Shown: positions 8,812 to 17,656, counted from the first letter of the stretch. The stretch: 58,081 nucleotides of DNA from CAZBDU01 sp964490725 (GCA_964490725.1 CAZBDU010000028.1:1-58081), one strand, 5' to 3'. Program-made: numbers and translations. Notes: generated from the letters alone by a model not told the origin.

Positions 8812-9713
8812 GCGCCCGCATCCTCCTGTTCGTGGGCAAGGGAGGGGTCGGGAAGTCCACCTGTTCCTCCCTGGTTGCGCTGAAGCTTGCCCGGGCGGGT
8901 CGCCGCGTCCTGCTCAACTCCATCGACCCGGCGCACAACCTGCACGACATCTTCCGCGTTCCCCTGGGAGCCAGGCCGCGCAGAATCGTCCCCGGCCTCC
9001 AGGCCGTGGAGACGAATCTGGACCACTGGGTGAAGAGATACCTCAAGGAGACCGAGAACGATTTCCGCTCCGTGTACAAGTACCAGGAGGCGTTCAACCT
9101 CCACCGCTACTTCCGCATCCTCAAGTATTCCCCGGGGTTGGAAGAGTACGCAGTGCTGCTGGCCCTTGTGGACACGCTGCGCCGCTTCGCAGATCGGGAC
9201 TACATCATCTTCGACACCCCGCCCACCGCCCTTACCTTGAGGTTCCTGGCCCTGCCGGAGGTGTCCCTCCTGTGGCTGAAGGAGCTGTCGCAGTTCCGGG
9301 AGCTGATCCTGGCCAAGAAGGAGATCATCACCCGGGTCAAGGAAGGGCGCCGGGAGGATGCCCGCCAGCGCGATCCGATCCTGGCCAAGATCGCCGGACT
9401 TCTGGACCTGTATCGAGGTCTGTCGGAGCTGCTGAAAGACGGCCGCCAGAGCCGGGCCTTCCTGGTCCTCAACCCCGACGAGCTGTCTCTGGCCGAGTCC
9501 AGGCTCATCTGGAAGGAGCTCACGCGCCTGCGAATCTCCATCCCCTTCGTGATCGTAAACAAGGCGGAGGAAGGCAGGGTTCTCCCGGCGGACCCGCAAC
9601 GCGAGTTCTCCGCTTCCCGCGTGGTGAGACTTCCCCGCGTCGAAGGGGCCGGGCTCACCGGCATCGAGCGACTGGATTCCCTCCGGCTTCCCATCGAGCT
9701 GGAGGCGATCTAG
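8808..9713 (+). CDS. ArsA/Get3-type ATPase
   Basis: 301 residues with a single ATPase domain. The deviant Walker A motif GKGGVGKST lies at residues 10-18, its second Lys being the intermolecular lysine typical of ArsA, Get3 and MinD. The switch motif DPAHN is at 40-44, and IIFDTPPTA (about 128-136) includes the Walker B Asp. Family members are dimeric ATPases that power anion export (ArsA) or deliver tail-anchored proteins (Get3). No arsenic gene and no metalloid-binding Cys set is present. It sits directly behind cstA and two small genes, coupled by GTGA overlaps, which points to a role in the assembly or energising of that transport unit. ATPase family is certain; the role is open. Confidence 0.85.
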   Translation: MSARILLFVGKGGVGKSTCSSLVALKLARAGRRVLLNSIDPAHNLHDIFRVPLGARPRRIVPGLQAVETNLDHWVKRYLKETENDFRSVYKYQEAFNLHRYFRILKYSPGLEEYAVLLALVDTLRRFADRDYIIFDTPPTALTLRFLALPEVSLLWLKELSQFRELILAKKEIITRVKEGRREDARQRDPILAKIAGLLDLYRGLSELLKDGRQSRAFLVLNPDELSLAESRLIWKELTRLRISIPFVIVNKAEEGRVLPADPQREFSASRVVRLPRVEGAGLTGIERLDSLRLPIELEAI

Positions 9714-9738
9714 ACGCCCCGCGCCGCCGCACGGTGGG

Positions 9739-10014
9739 TCAGACGTTCACCAGCTCCACCCAGTGCTCGGGAAACTCGCTCTTGAACTCCTGTTCCAGGT
9801 CGTGCAGGGTGTCCGACTGCTGGACCAGGGCCAGCAGAGTGCAGCAGCCGTGGGTGCTGTGCAGAGCCCGGGTGAAGACGTAGAGCTTGTTCCGCTCGGG
9901 GCTGTAGCGCACACGCTCCACCAGGCCCAGCTGCGCCACCGTCAGGTCGCTCTCTTTCTCCCTGACCCGATCCAGGACCGAGTCGATCCTCCGAACCATC
10001 TTCGAGGTCACCAC
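9739..10014 (-). CDS. Small DUF59/MIP18-like protein
   Basis: Up to 91 residues. It opens with a helix (VLDRVREKESDLTVAQLGLVERVRY) followed by a beta strand, resembling the fold and the conserved ELGLV-type motif of MIP18/DUF59 proteins that help iron-sulfur cluster assembly. A vicinal HGCC lies near residue 57. Starts at GTG 10014, GTG 10011 or ATG 9999 are all possible; ribosome-binding sites are weak. It follows the Hdr/Flx operon on the same strand after a gap of about 100 bases. The operon encodes an exceptional number of iron-sulfur clusters, so a maturation role is attractive but unproven. Confidence 0.55.
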   Translation of the reverse strand: MVTSKMVRRIDSVLDRVREKESDLTVAQLGLVERVRYSPERNKLYVFTRALHSTHGCCTLLALVQQSDTLHDLEQEFKSEFPEHWVELVNV

Positions 10015-10025
10015 AAAAGTATAGC

Positions 10026-10047
10026 CTTTTCGGCGGGCCGCGAAAAG
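10026..10047 (-). terminator. Weak hairpin after the Hdr/Flx operon
   Basis: CTTTTCG and CGAAAAG form a 7-base-pair stem between flxA and the small downstream gene; on the minus strand it is followed by GCTATACTTTT. A modest terminator or processing hairpin at most. Confidence 0.35.
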
Positions 10048-10114
10048 TTCCGGGCGGCGTCCGGGGTGCGGGCGGGCCGCGTCCGCGGTGCCGGCGGCCG
10101 GCGGGCCCGCCGCC

Positions 10115-10978
10115 TCAGAGGACGCTCTCCGCCATCTCCTGAATCTGCTGGAAGGTGAAGACCGGCCCGTCCCTGCACACGTAGCGGGCGCCGATGCCGC
10201 AGCGGCCGCACTTGCCTACTCCGCAGCTCATGCGCCGCTCCAGCGAGGTGATGATCCGCTCGGGGGGGAAGCCCAGCTTCAGCAGCGGCACCATGGTGAA
10301 CTTCAGCATGATGGGGGGCCCGCACACCAGGACGAAGGCGCCCGCCGCCGCGGGGGCAACCTCCTCCACCACGGCGGGCACGAAGCCCACCCGGCCCTTC
10401 CACCCCTCATCCCCGCGGTCCACGGTGAGGAATACCCCGATGTCGTCTCGCTCCTGCCACTCCTGGAGCTCCGACTTGTAGATGAGCTCCTCGGGGCTGC
10501 GGGCCCCGTAGACGACGGTGATCTCCCCGTACCTGTTCCTGTTGTCCGGGTGCAGCAGATACCTGATCGTGGCGCGAAGCGTCGTGAAGGCAAAGCCGCC
10601 GCCCACGATCACCACGTTGCCGCCCTCCATCTCCTTCAGGGGAAAGGGGGTCCCGAAGGGGCCTCGCACCCCGATCGGGGCGCCCTCCTCCAGGTCGTGG
10701 AGCGCCGAGCTCACCACTCCGTGGGGATAGCGCTTCACAGTGAACTGCAGGTACTCCCTGTCCAGGGGGGAAGAGGCGATCCCGATGGGGCTCTCCCCCT
10801 TGCCTTCCAGGGACAGCATGGCGAACTGCCCGCAGGCGAAATCGAAGCGGCCCCCCTCGCCTTCCTGGCCCAGGACCAGCTCGAAGGTCTTGATGTCCCT
10901 GGCCCCGTTCTCCACCACGATGCGGCTCACCGTCGCCGGTCTGGGCAGATAGGGATCGATCTCCATCAGGGCGCTCAT
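10115..10978 (-). CDS. flxA: FlxA-type FAD/NAD(P)-binding reductase subunit
   Basis: 287 residues, ferredoxin-NADP reductase fold. An N-terminal FAD-binding barrel (GQFAMLSL at about 50-57, SPIGIASSP at 63-71) is followed by a nucleotide-binding domain (VVIVGGGFA at 122-130) and four Cys for a [2Fe-2S] cluster near the end (C252, C257, C260, C268). This matches FlxA, HydG of sulfhydrogenases and AsrB of sulfite reductase, which pass electrons from NAD(P)H to iron-sulfur partners. The ATG overlaps the stop of flxB in ATGA. It is the last gene of the large Hdr operon, and with the three genes before it forms a FlxABCD set as described for Flx-Hdr complexes of anaerobes. NADH versus NADPH preference cannot be read from the sequence. 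Confidence 0.85.
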   Translation of the reverse strand: MSALMEIDPYLPRPATVSRIVVENGARDIKTFELVLGQEGEGGRFDFACGQFAMLSLEGKGESPIGIASSPLDREYLQFTVKRYPHGVVSSALHDLEEGAPIGVRGPFGTPFPLKEMEGGNVVIVGGGFAFTTLRATIRYLLHPDNRNRYGEITVVYGARSPEELIYKSELQEWQERDDIGVFLTVDRGDEGWKGRVGFVPAVVEEVAPAAAGAFVLVCGPPIMLKFTMVPLLKLGFPPERIITSLERRMSCGVGKCGRCGIGARYVCRDGPVFTFQQIQEMAESVL

Positions 10979-12057
10979 CCGGCAACCTCGCTCACGATCT
11001 CTCTCAGGTCTATGTTGGCCGGGCAGTTGCTCACGCAGCGGCCGCAGCCCACGCAGAACGCCTGGCCGTAGTTCTCCACGGAATAGCAGAACTTGTGCAT
11101 CACCCGCTGCCTGACTCTCTGGCCCTGCGAGGACCTGGGGTTGTGACCGGAGGCCTCCCGGGTGAACAGCGCGAACGCGCAGGCGTCCCAGTTGCGGTAG
11201 CGGCGGGTCCCCTCCAGGCAGCGCTCCTCCGCGAAGCCGAAACAGTGGCACGTGGGACACAGGTAGGCGCAGGCGCCGCAGCCCAGGCAGCGCCGGGCCA
11301 GAGCCTCCCAGAAGCCCTGATCCCGGAGGCTCCCCAGCTTCTCCGCCAGACCTGCCGTGTCCAGCTTGGCCGGTTGCAGCCTGGACGCCTGCGGGCCGCC
11401 GGCGCCCGCGACCGCCGCGGCGGCCGCTGCGGCCGCCCTCTCCCTGCGCTCCACGATCGCTTTGGAAGCCTCGCCGAAGTGCTCCGCAAAGCTCGCCATC
11501 AGGTCCGCACCGGCTTCGCTGGAGGCCTGGAAGAGCAGCGCCTCGGCGTCCGCGAACACCAGAACGTCGGAGCCGGTCTGGTCGAAGGGCCCCCCACCCA
11601 GGGAGGCGCAGAAGCAGCCCTCCCCCGGGGCGGTGCAGGCCAGCGAGACCACCACCGTGTCCGCCCGGCGGGTCACGTAGGAGGGGTCCCGGAAGGTCCC
11701 CTCGCCCAGCACCGCGTCCAGGTGGCGGAGCGCGCGGGCGTCGCAGGGACGCGCCCCGAAGAGCACCTTCCTGCCCCCCGGCGCCGGCACGCTGCGGGGC
11801 ACCCCGTCCTGATACTGCAGGATCGGCTCCCACTGGGGAAAGAACAGGCCCTTGACCGGCCTCTGGAGCCTGCCGTAGTCCAGGACCGGGCTCATCCCTT
11901 CCCGGAGCTCCCCCAGGTTGACACCGCCTTCCTCCCGCACCGGCACGTACACCTGGAAGGACTGCCGGAGGGCGGCCAGGAAGCCCTCCAGATCCGCTTT
12001 CCCCATCGCGCCCCGTTTCATGGCGCTTTTCTTCTCGGGGCTCTTCTTAGGGCTCAC
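10975..12057 (-). CDS. flxB: FlxB-type iron-sulfur protein (HydB/AsrA-like)
   Basis: 360 residues. The N-terminal two thirds resemble the HydB/AsrA partner of FlxA-like reductases (VLFGARPCDARALRHLD is the typical core). An alanine-rich, low-complexity stretch (AAAAAAAAVAGAGG) separates it from a C-terminal ferredoxin module: CLGCGACAYLCPTCHCF and CVGCGRCVSNCP, two [4Fe-4S] clusters. It begins at GTG 12057, seven bases after AGGAG, overlapping the flxC stop by 11 bases; in-frame ATG codons at 12021 and 12006 are alternatives. By analogy with HydGB and AsrAB it wires the FAD subunit FlxA to FlxC, FlxD and HdrA. Confidence 0.82.
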   Translation of the reverse strand: MSPKKSPEKKSAMKRGAMGKADLEGFLAALRQSFQVYVPVREEGGVNLGELREGMSPVLDYGRLQRPVKGLFFPQWEPILQYQDGVPRSVPAPGGRKVLFGARPCDARALRHLDAVLGEGTFRDPSYVTRRADTVVVSLACTAPGEGCFCASLGGGPFDQTGSDVLVFADAEALLFQASSEAGADLMASFAEHFGEASKAIVERRERAAAAAAAAVAGAGGPQASRLQPAKLDTAGLAEKLGSLRDQGFWEALARRCLGCGACAYLCPTCHCFGFAEERCLEGTRRYRNWDACAFALFTREASGHNPRSSQGQRVRQRVMHKFCYSVENYGQAFCVGCGRCVSNCPANIDLREIVSEVAG

Positions 12058-13006
12058 TGATGAACTCCTGGCCGTCCTCCTGTGCGAAGGTGCACAGGGG
12101 CGGCGGCTCCTCCAGCGACAGTCCGGGTGTATAGCCGAACAGCTCCTCCACGTCCTTCACCAGCTTGCCGGTGAAGCTGCGCAGGTCTATCCCCATGGGG
12201 CAGGCCCTGAGGCAGGCGCCGCAGTCCACGCAGCGGCCCGCCTGGTGAAAGGCCCGTCCGATCTGAAAGAGCATCACGTCGGAGAGGTGGCTGCCCCGGT
12301 CCAGCCAGGCGGGCTTTCCCTGATCCACGAAGCAGACCTTGCAGTAACAGTTGGGGCAGGCCTGCCGGCAGGCGTAGCAGCGAATGCACTTCGACGCTTC
12401 CGCCTCGAAGTAGCGCCAGCGCTCCTCCGCCGACCGCGCCGCAAGAGCATCGACCCCCTGGAAGCCGCCGGCGGCGGCCGGCCGCGCCCGGCCCTCGATC
12501 AGGAGGTCCGCGCCCACCGCTTCGGGATGGCGGCACTCCAGGCAGGCCTCCTGCAGGAGGCGCTCCTCCACCTCCTCCAGGCCCGCCTCGTCCAGGCCGC
12601 CGCCGCCTTCCCTGCCCAGCGCGCCCCCCTTCCCACCGGGAAGCTTCTTCGGGTCCACCATGCCCCGGCAGGGCAGGCCCACGATCACGACCCTCTCCCG
12701 GGGGACCTGCCGCTCCTTCACCAGTCCCAGCACTGAGCGGCTGTCGCAGCCCCTGGCGGCGATCCCCACCCTGGGCGGCTCCTCGTTGCGCCTCCGCGGC
12801 GCGAACAGGGCGGGCAGGTACACCGCCAGGTTGGTGACGCAGGAGCGGTCCCACACCAGCCGCTCCACTTGCCCGGGGCCTTCCAGGAACGCCGGCCGGC
12901 TGCGGAAGGGAAGCGTTCCCCTCTCGTGGCCAAGAAAGAGATCGATCCGGCCGCTTTCGAACAGCTCGGCCGCGGCGGCCCGCAGCCGGGCTTGCGTTTC
13001 ATTCAT
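12047..13006 (-). CDS. flxC: FlxC-like FrhB/ferredoxin electron-transfer protein
   Basis: 319 residues. The first part has an FrhB-type core (GIAARGCDSRSVLGLV, VIVGLPCRGMVDPKK, CLECRHPEAVGADLLI), the fold used by F420 hydrogenase beta subunits. The C-terminal part holds two [4Fe-4S] motifs: CIRCYACRQACPNCYCKVCF and CVDCGACLRACP. The tail ELFGYTPGLSLEEPPP is nearly repeated in the paralogue at 18198-19418, so the two arose by duplication. ATG overlaps the flxD stop in ATGA. It likely forms an iron-sulfur wire between FlxB and MvhD/FlxD. Whether the FrhB fold still binds a flavin or F420 is not evident. Confidence 0.8.
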   Translation of the reverse strand: MNETQARLRAAAAELFESGRIDLFLGHERGTLPFRSRPAFLEGPGQVERLVWDRSCVTNLAVYLPALFAPRRRNEEPPRVGIAARGCDSRSVLGLVKERQVPRERVVIVGLPCRGMVDPKKLPGGKGGALGREGGGGLDEAGLEEVEERLLQEACLECRHPEAVGADLLIEGRARPAAAGGFQGVDALAARSAEERWRYFEAEASKCIRCYACRQACPNCYCKVCFVDQGKPAWLDRGSHLSDVMLFQIGRAFHQAGRCVDCGACLRACPMGIDLRSFTGKLVKDVEELFGYTPGLSLEEPPPLCTFAQEDGQEFISEP

Positions 13007-13506
13007 CCCGTCCAGGCCCCTTTCGCCAGCTTGCCGATTCTGCCGGCCTCCCGCACCTCCGCCACCACCTTGTGCACCAGGGCTGCAAAGCGCGTCCCCT
13101 CCGAGGCGGAGACCCAGGAGAACTGCACCCGCGCAGGCTCGATGCCCAGGTAGTCCAGGTAGCCCTTCAACAGGGCGAACTTGCGGCGGGCCACCAGGTT
13201 GCCGCTGATGTAGTGGCAGTCCCCGGGGTGACAGCCGGACACCAGCACGCCGTCGGCCCCCTCCTGCAGCGCCTTCACCACGTACAGCGGGTTGATCCTC
13301 CCGGAGCAGGGCACGCGGATGATGCGGATGTTGGCGGGATACTGCAGCCTGCTCACCCCCGCCAGGTCGGCCCCCGCGTAGGAGCACCAGTTGCACAGGA
13401 AGACCACGATCCTGGGTTCCCACTCCGCCGGCGGCGCCGCAGCCGGCTCGGCCGCAGGCGTCGGGCGGCGCGCCCGGGTTGCCGCGGCCGGCCGCTTAGA
13501 GGGCAT
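13003..13506 (-). CDS. flxD: MvhD/FlxD [2Fe-2S] electron-transfer protein
   Basis: 167 residues. About 30 residues of a Pro/Ala/Arg-rich N-terminal extension are followed by the whole MvhD domain: FLCNWCSYAGADLAG, VRIIRVPCSGR-type segment, then SGCHPGDCHY, giving the five conserved Cys that hold a [2Fe-2S] cluster. In methanogens MvhD carries electrons from a hydrogenase to HdrA; in bacteria FlxD does the same from Flx. It overlaps the end of the preceding hdrA by 11 bases and the next gene by ATGA. The paralogue at 19431-19853 lacks the N-terminal extension. Confidence 0.92.
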   Translation of the reverse strand: MPSKRPAAATRARRPTPAAEPAAAPPAEWEPRIVVFLCNWCSYAGADLAGVSRLQYPANIRIIRVPCSGRINPLYVVKALQEGADGVLVSGCHPGDCHYISGNLVARRKFALLKGYLDYLGIEPARVQFSWVSASEGTRFAALVHKVVAEVREAGRIGKLAKGAWTG

Positions 13507-16500
13507 GGAGCGCCTCCATGACCTGTTCGTTCCCGAAGCCCCGCAGATCGACCGCCGCGGCCCTGCAGGTGGCGGCGCAGGCCCCGCAGCCCTTGCAGAG
13601 CGCCTCGTTCACGGTGGCGACGCGCTTCTCCGGGCTGATCTCGATGGCGCCGTAGGCGCAGACCTCCACGCAGGCGCCGCAGCCGCTGCAGTACTCCTCC
13701 CTGACCCCGGAGACCCTGCCTTCGGTCTCGATGGTCTTCCTCCCCAGCACCGTGGCGGCCCTTCCGGCCGCCGCCCTGGCCTGGGCGACCGTCTCCCCCA
13801 CGTCCTTGGGGTAGTGGGCCAGGCCGCACACGAACACGCCGTCGGTGGCGAAATCCACCGGCCGAAGCTTGATGTGCGCCTCCAGGAAGAAGCCGTCCTC
13901 GTTCAGGGGCACCTTGAGGAGCTGGGAGAGAGACTTGTTGTCCGGGTTGGGGGCGATCCCGGTGCTCAGGACCACCAGGTCGGGGCCGAGCACCAGCGTC
14001 CGGTCCAGGATCCGGTCCCGGACGGAGACGGTCAACCCGGAAGGGCCGCTGTCCACCACGGGCTCCTCCCCCTCCTCGAAGCGGACGAAGCGCACCCCCT
14101 TCTCCCGCGCCTGCCGGTAGTAGCTCTCCCGCAGCCCGTAGGTGCGGATGTCCCGGAAGAGCACGAAGACCTCACACTCGGGGTTGGCCTCCCGCAGCGC
14201 CAGGGCGTTCTTGATTGCCTGGGAGCAGCACACGCGGCTGCAGTAGGGATGCGCCTGGTCCCTGGAGCCCGCGCACTGGATCATCACCACCGTCCTCAAG
14301 GCGGCCAGCGCCGGCTCACCAGCTCCGGCTGCCCGGCCTGCCTCACCGGCCCCCTCCAGCATCTCTTCCAGGCGGCGCTGGGTGACCACCCGTTCGTCGC
14401 GGCCCAGGAGGTACTCCTCCGGCCGGCGCTCCTCCGCCCCGGTGGCGATCACCACCACGCCGTGCTCGATCCTGGCCTCCGGCCGCTCCAGGACGGTGGT
14501 GAAGTTGCCCACGTAACCGGAAAGCTCCGCGATCCTGGCCTGCAGGTAGGTCGTGATCCTGCCGCTCGCCTTCACCTGCTCCATCAGCGAGCCCAGCAGG
14601 GCGGAGGTCTCCTCCCCCTGGAGGGTCCTCCGCAGGTGCCGGAGGTTTCCGCCCAGCTCCGCCTCCTTCTCCAGCAGGTGCACCGGGAAGCCCTGGGCGG
14701 CCAGGTCCAGTGCCGCGGTCATCCCGGCCAGCCCGCCGCCTATCACCAGCGCGCTGCCGGTGACCCCCAGCGACTTCCGGTACAGGGGCTCGGCGGGGAT
14801 CACCCGGGCCACGGCCTGGCGCGCCAGGCCCCAGGCCTTCCGGGTGGCCGCTTCGGGCTCCTTCTGGTGAACCCAGGCACACTGCTCGCGGATATTGGCG
14901 AACTCGAACAGGTAGGGGTTGAGCCCCGCCTCCCTCAGGGTGCGCTGGAACAGCGGCTCGTGGGTGCGGGGCGTGCAGGCGCAGACCACCACGCGGTTGA
15001 GCCCCTTTTCCTGAATGGCTGCCTTGATGGTCTTCTGCGAGTCCTGGGCGCAGGCGAAGAGCAGCTCCTGGGCGTGCCTCACTCTGGGCAGGGTGGCCAG
15101 GTGCTCCACCACCCCCGGCACGTCCACGGTGGAGGCTATGTTGATGCCGCAGCGGCAGACGAACACCCCCACCCGCGGTGGCTCGCCCCGGATGTCCCGC
15201 TCCGGGGGGTAGTCCACCCGCATCTCCCGCACCGGCAGGTCCCCAAGCAACGCGCCGGCGGCGGAGGCGGCGCCGCTGGCCTCCATCACCGACTCGGGGA
15301 TGTCCTTGGGGCCGGTCATGCTGCCGCAGGCGAACACCCCCGGACGGCCGGTGGTCACCGGGCTGAAGGAGCCCACCGCGAGGAACCCCCTGGGGTCCAC
15401 GGAGGCGCCGGCCATGAGAGCCGCCTCCCGGGACGAGGCCGACGGCTCCAGGCCCACCGACAGCACCAGCAGGTCGAACTCCTCCCGTTTGAGGGCCCCC
15501 TCCTGGGTGACGTAGCGCACCAGCAGGCTCTCCTCGTGGGGATCCACCTCCACGGTGGAGATCCGCCCGCAGATGAAGCGGGTCTCGTGCTCCTCCCTGG
15601 CCCGCTCCACGAAGCGGTCGAACCCCTTGCCGTAGGCCCGCAGGTCCATGTAGAACACGGTCACCCGGGCCTCAGGCAAATGCTCCCGGGTGATGATGGC
15701 GTCCTTGGCGGCCTGCATGCAGCAAACCGCGGAGCAGTGATCGTTTCCCGCCTGCACGTCCCTGGAGCCCACGCACTGCAGGATGGCGATGCGACGGGGC
15801 TCCTTCCCGTCGGAGGGCCTGGTGATGTGCCCGCCGGTGGGGCCGGAGGCGCTCAAGATCCGCTCGTACTCGATGCTGGTCAGCACGTTCGGAAACACCC
15901 CGTAGCCGTAGTCGCCCTTGAGCCGGGGGTCGAACTCTCGGGAGCCGCAGGCCAGGATCACCGAGCCCACCTCCAGCTGCAGGACCGCCTCCTTCTGCTC
16001 GAAGTCGATGGCCTCGGCCTGACAGGATTTCTGGCAGATCCGGCACTTGCCCCTCTGGTGGTAGATGCAGTGCTCGCTGTCCATGATGGGGATGGCGGGC
16101 ACCGCCTGGGGGAAAGGGATGCGGATGCACTTGGTCAGGCTGAGCCCCTTGTTGTAGGGATCGGGGATCTTGGTGGGGCACTTGGACATGCACACCCCGC
16201 AGCCGGTGCAGCGCTCCTCCACCACGTAGCGGGGCTTCTTCACCACTTCCAGGCCCAGACGCGGCGGCTCGCCGTGCAGGGCGGTCACCTCGGAGTTGCT
16301 GAGGATCGTGACGTAGGGGTGGCTTCCCACCTCCACCAGCTTGGGGGAGAGGATGCACATGGCGCAGTCGTTGGTGGGAAAGGTCTTGTCCAGCTGCGCC
16401 ATCCGCCCGCCTACCGACGGTCCCCTCTCGATCAGGTAGGTCTGGACACCCATGTCGCCCAGGTCCAGAGCGGCCTGGATGCCGGCCACTCCCCCGCCGA

Positions 16501-16528
16501 TCACCGCCGCGCTCTTGTACAGCTCCAT
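13496..16528 (-). CDS. hdrA: HdrA, double-length flavin/iron-sulfur protein (copy 1)
   Basis: 1010 residues, a tandem fusion of two HdrA-like units, common in bacteria. Residues 1-440: FAD site VIGGGVAGIQAALDL (9-23), ferredoxin motif CTGCGVCMSKCP (107-118) and a further Cys set C154, C162, C165, C169. Residues 450-580: the HdrA N-terminal cluster domain with all landmarks (CRCG 458-461, CACTPRTHEP 516-525, EQCAWVH around C550). Residues 590 onward: second FAD site VIGGGLAGMTAALDL and a C-terminal two-cluster ferredoxin (CSGCGACVEVC, CKGCGACAATC). HdrA proteins are the flavin bifurcation centres of Hdr complexes. The ATG shares one base with the stop of the upstream frhB-like gene (TGATG). 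With all cluster ligands present it is the best candidate for a working bifurcator next to flxABCD. Confidence 0.93.
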   Translation of the reverse strand: MELYKSAAVIGGGVAGIQAALDLGDMGVQTYLIERGPSVGGRMAQLDKTFPTNDCAMCILSPKLVEVGSHPYVTILSNSEVTALHGEPPRLGLEVVKKPRYVVEERCTGCGVCMSKCPTKIPDPYNKGLSLTKCIRIPFPQAVPAIPIMDSEHCIYHQRGKCRICQKSCQAEAIDFEQKEAVLQLEVGSVILACGSREFDPRLKGDYGYGVFPNVLTSIEYERILSASGPTGGHITRPSDGKEPRRIAILQCVGSRDVQAGNDHCSAVCCMQAAKDAIITREHLPEARVTVFYMDLRAYGKGFDRFVERAREEHETRFICGRISTVEVDPHEESLLVRYVTQEGALKREEFDLLVLSVGLEPSASSREAALMAGASVDPRGFLAVGSFSPVTTGRPGVFACGSMTGPKDIPESVMEASGAASAAGALLGDLPVREMRVDYPPERDIRGEPPRVGVFVCRCGINIASTVDVPGVVEHLATLPRVRHAQELLFACAQDSQKTIKAAIQEKGLNRVVVCACTPRTHEPLFQRTLREAGLNPYLFEFANIREQCAWVHQKEPEAATRKAWGLARQAVARVIPAEPLYRKSLGVTGSALVIGGGLAGMTAALDLAAQGFPVHLLEKEAELGGNLRHLRRTLQGEETSALLGSLMEQVKASGRITTYLQARIAELSGYVGNFTTVLERPEARIEHGVVVIATGAEERRPEEYLLGRDERVVTQRRLEEMLEGAGEAGRAAGAGEPALAALRTVVMIQCAGSRDQAHPYCSRVCCSQAIKNALALREANPECEVFVLFRDIRTYGLRESYYRQAREKGVRFVRFEEGEEPVVDSGPSGLTVSVRDRILDRTLVLGPDLVVLSTGIAPNPDNKSLSQLLKVPLNEDGFFLEAHIKLRPVDFATDGVFVCGLAHYPKDVGETVAQARAAAGRAATVLGRKTIETEGRVSGVREEYCSGCGACVEVCAYGAIEISPEKRVATVNEALCKGCGACAATCRAAAVDLRGFGNEQVMEALHAL

Positions 16529-17649
16529 CACCGGCTCCCCGCAAGCATCCGCGCAGCCCTCTCCTGCTTCCTGCGCGTGAAAGCCACCGCCTTGGCCATC
16601 AGGGTGGTGCGATGGAGGCGCTCCTGCTCCCTGCCGGGGAGCTCCAGCGCTCGCACGAACCCCTTCTGTCGCGCGCCGCCGTAGATCCGGGATCCCTTCT
16701 CGGTGCGGATCATCACCGTGGTGTACCCCTCCGGGGAGCCCAGCCCCCCGCAGGCGATGTCGGCGAACTCGTTCGTGAAGTCGCTGCAGGCGAAGCAGGC
16801 CGGACGGGCCACCTCGTCGATGAGCTCGAAGGGCACGTGCAGATCCTCCCCCTCCCCGGTGCTCACGATCACCTCGTCCTTGATGTTCAGGCGCTTCACC
16901 GCCTCCAGGGCCACTCCCATCCTGGACTCCAGCTTGCGACGCGCCTCCTGGCCGAAGGAGAAGCTCTCCATGCAGAAAAGCCCTATGGCCAGCGCCACCG
17001 CATCGGAGGGGACCACCTTCAGCATCTGCATCTTGCGCAGGGAATAGACCTGGCAGGGGGTGCCCACGAAGGCCACCTTGCGCAGGCCCTCCCGCCGCAG
17101 CCGCCCCATCTCCCGGACCGCCGGGATGAAGGTGGTGTAGGACCTGCCCACCTCCTCCAGGTGGGCGGCCTCGCCGAAATGCGACCCTGCCGCCTCGATC
17201 ACCTCCTGCGGGTTGGAGGCCACCGCCGGCTCCCGCGAGAAGGGGCCGGTCCGGCGGGAAACCACCGCGCCCTCGATCAGTCCCCGCTCGAAGGCGTACA
17301 GCAGCAGAGAGGTCACCACTCCTCCGTCGGTGGCCAGGGAGGCAACCTGCGGATCCGTGGTCTGCGCCGAAACCAGCTCCCGCCAGGGGCCCACGGGTTT
17401 GCGCCACTGGAAGCGGCTCTTCAGCTCCTGGTCCAGCGCCCGCACCTGCGGGCAGACCAGGTAGCAGATCCCGCACTTGAGGCACTCCTTCTCGTCCACC
17501 AGCTCCGGAAGGCCGTCCTCCCCAATACGCAGAGCGTGAAGCTCCCCGGCAGTGCAGAAGGAGACGCAGCCGCCGCAGCCGCCGCAGATTCCCCGGGACT
17601 TCACCTCCGCCTCCAGGTCCCGGAAGCTTTTCACCTCCGTGGTTGCCAT
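16528..17649 (-). CDS. FrhB/FdhB-type F420-hydrogenase-like beta subunit
   Basis: 373 residues. Two N-terminal [4Fe-4S] motifs (CGGCGGCVSFC and CLKCGICYLVCP) precede the complete FrhB N- and C-terminal domains: TDGGVVTSLLLYAFERG, VAFVGTPCQVYSLR, GLFCMESFSF, then CFACSDFTNEFADIACGGLG. FrhB proteins hold FAD and [4Fe-4S] clusters and exchange electrons with F420 or, in bacteria and in FqoF/FpoF/Fsr relatives, with other carriers such as ferredoxin. It lies between an orphan hdrC and hdrA copy 1 and overlaps the latter by one base. I take it as a flavin-containing entry or exit point of the complex; the carrier is unresolved. Confidence 0.85.
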   Translation of the reverse strand: MATTEVKSFRDLEAEVKSRGICGGCGGCVSFCTAGELHALRIGEDGLPELVDEKECLKCGICYLVCPQVRALDQELKSRFQWRKPVGPWRELVSAQTTDPQVASLATDGGVVTSLLLYAFERGLIEGAVVSRRTGPFSREPAVASNPQEVIEAAGSHFGEAAHLEEVGRSYTTFIPAVREMGRLRREGLRKVAFVGTPCQVYSLRKMQMLKVVPSDAVALAIGLFCMESFSFGQEARRKLESRMGVALEAVKRLNIKDEVIVSTGEGEDLHVPFELIDEVARPACFACSDFTNEFADIACGGLGSPEGYTTVMIRTEKGSRIYGGARQKGFVRALELPGREQERLHRTTLMAKAVAFTRRKQERAARMLAGSR

Positions 17650-17656
17650 GGTGCGC

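Noticed and set aside
8808..9713. Arsenite efflux ATPase
   Set aside because: No arsB, arsR or metalloid-binding Cys motif; only one ATPase domain; the neighbours are cstA and small unknowns.
10115..13006. Anaerobic sulfite reductase AsrAB or a sulfhydrogenase
   Set aside because: FlxA/FlxB resemble AsrB/AsrA and HydG/HydB, but no siroheme AsrC or NiFe hydrogenase gene follows, and an MvhD and HdrA precede; Flx-Hdr fits better.
13391..16684. 1097-codon open frame on the plus strand opposite hdrA copy 1
   Set aside because: Composition is dominated by His, Gly, Leu and Arg, with no recognisable domain, while the opposite strand encodes a complete HdrA. Shadow frame; similar ones lie opposite hdrA copies 2 and 3 and nuoF.
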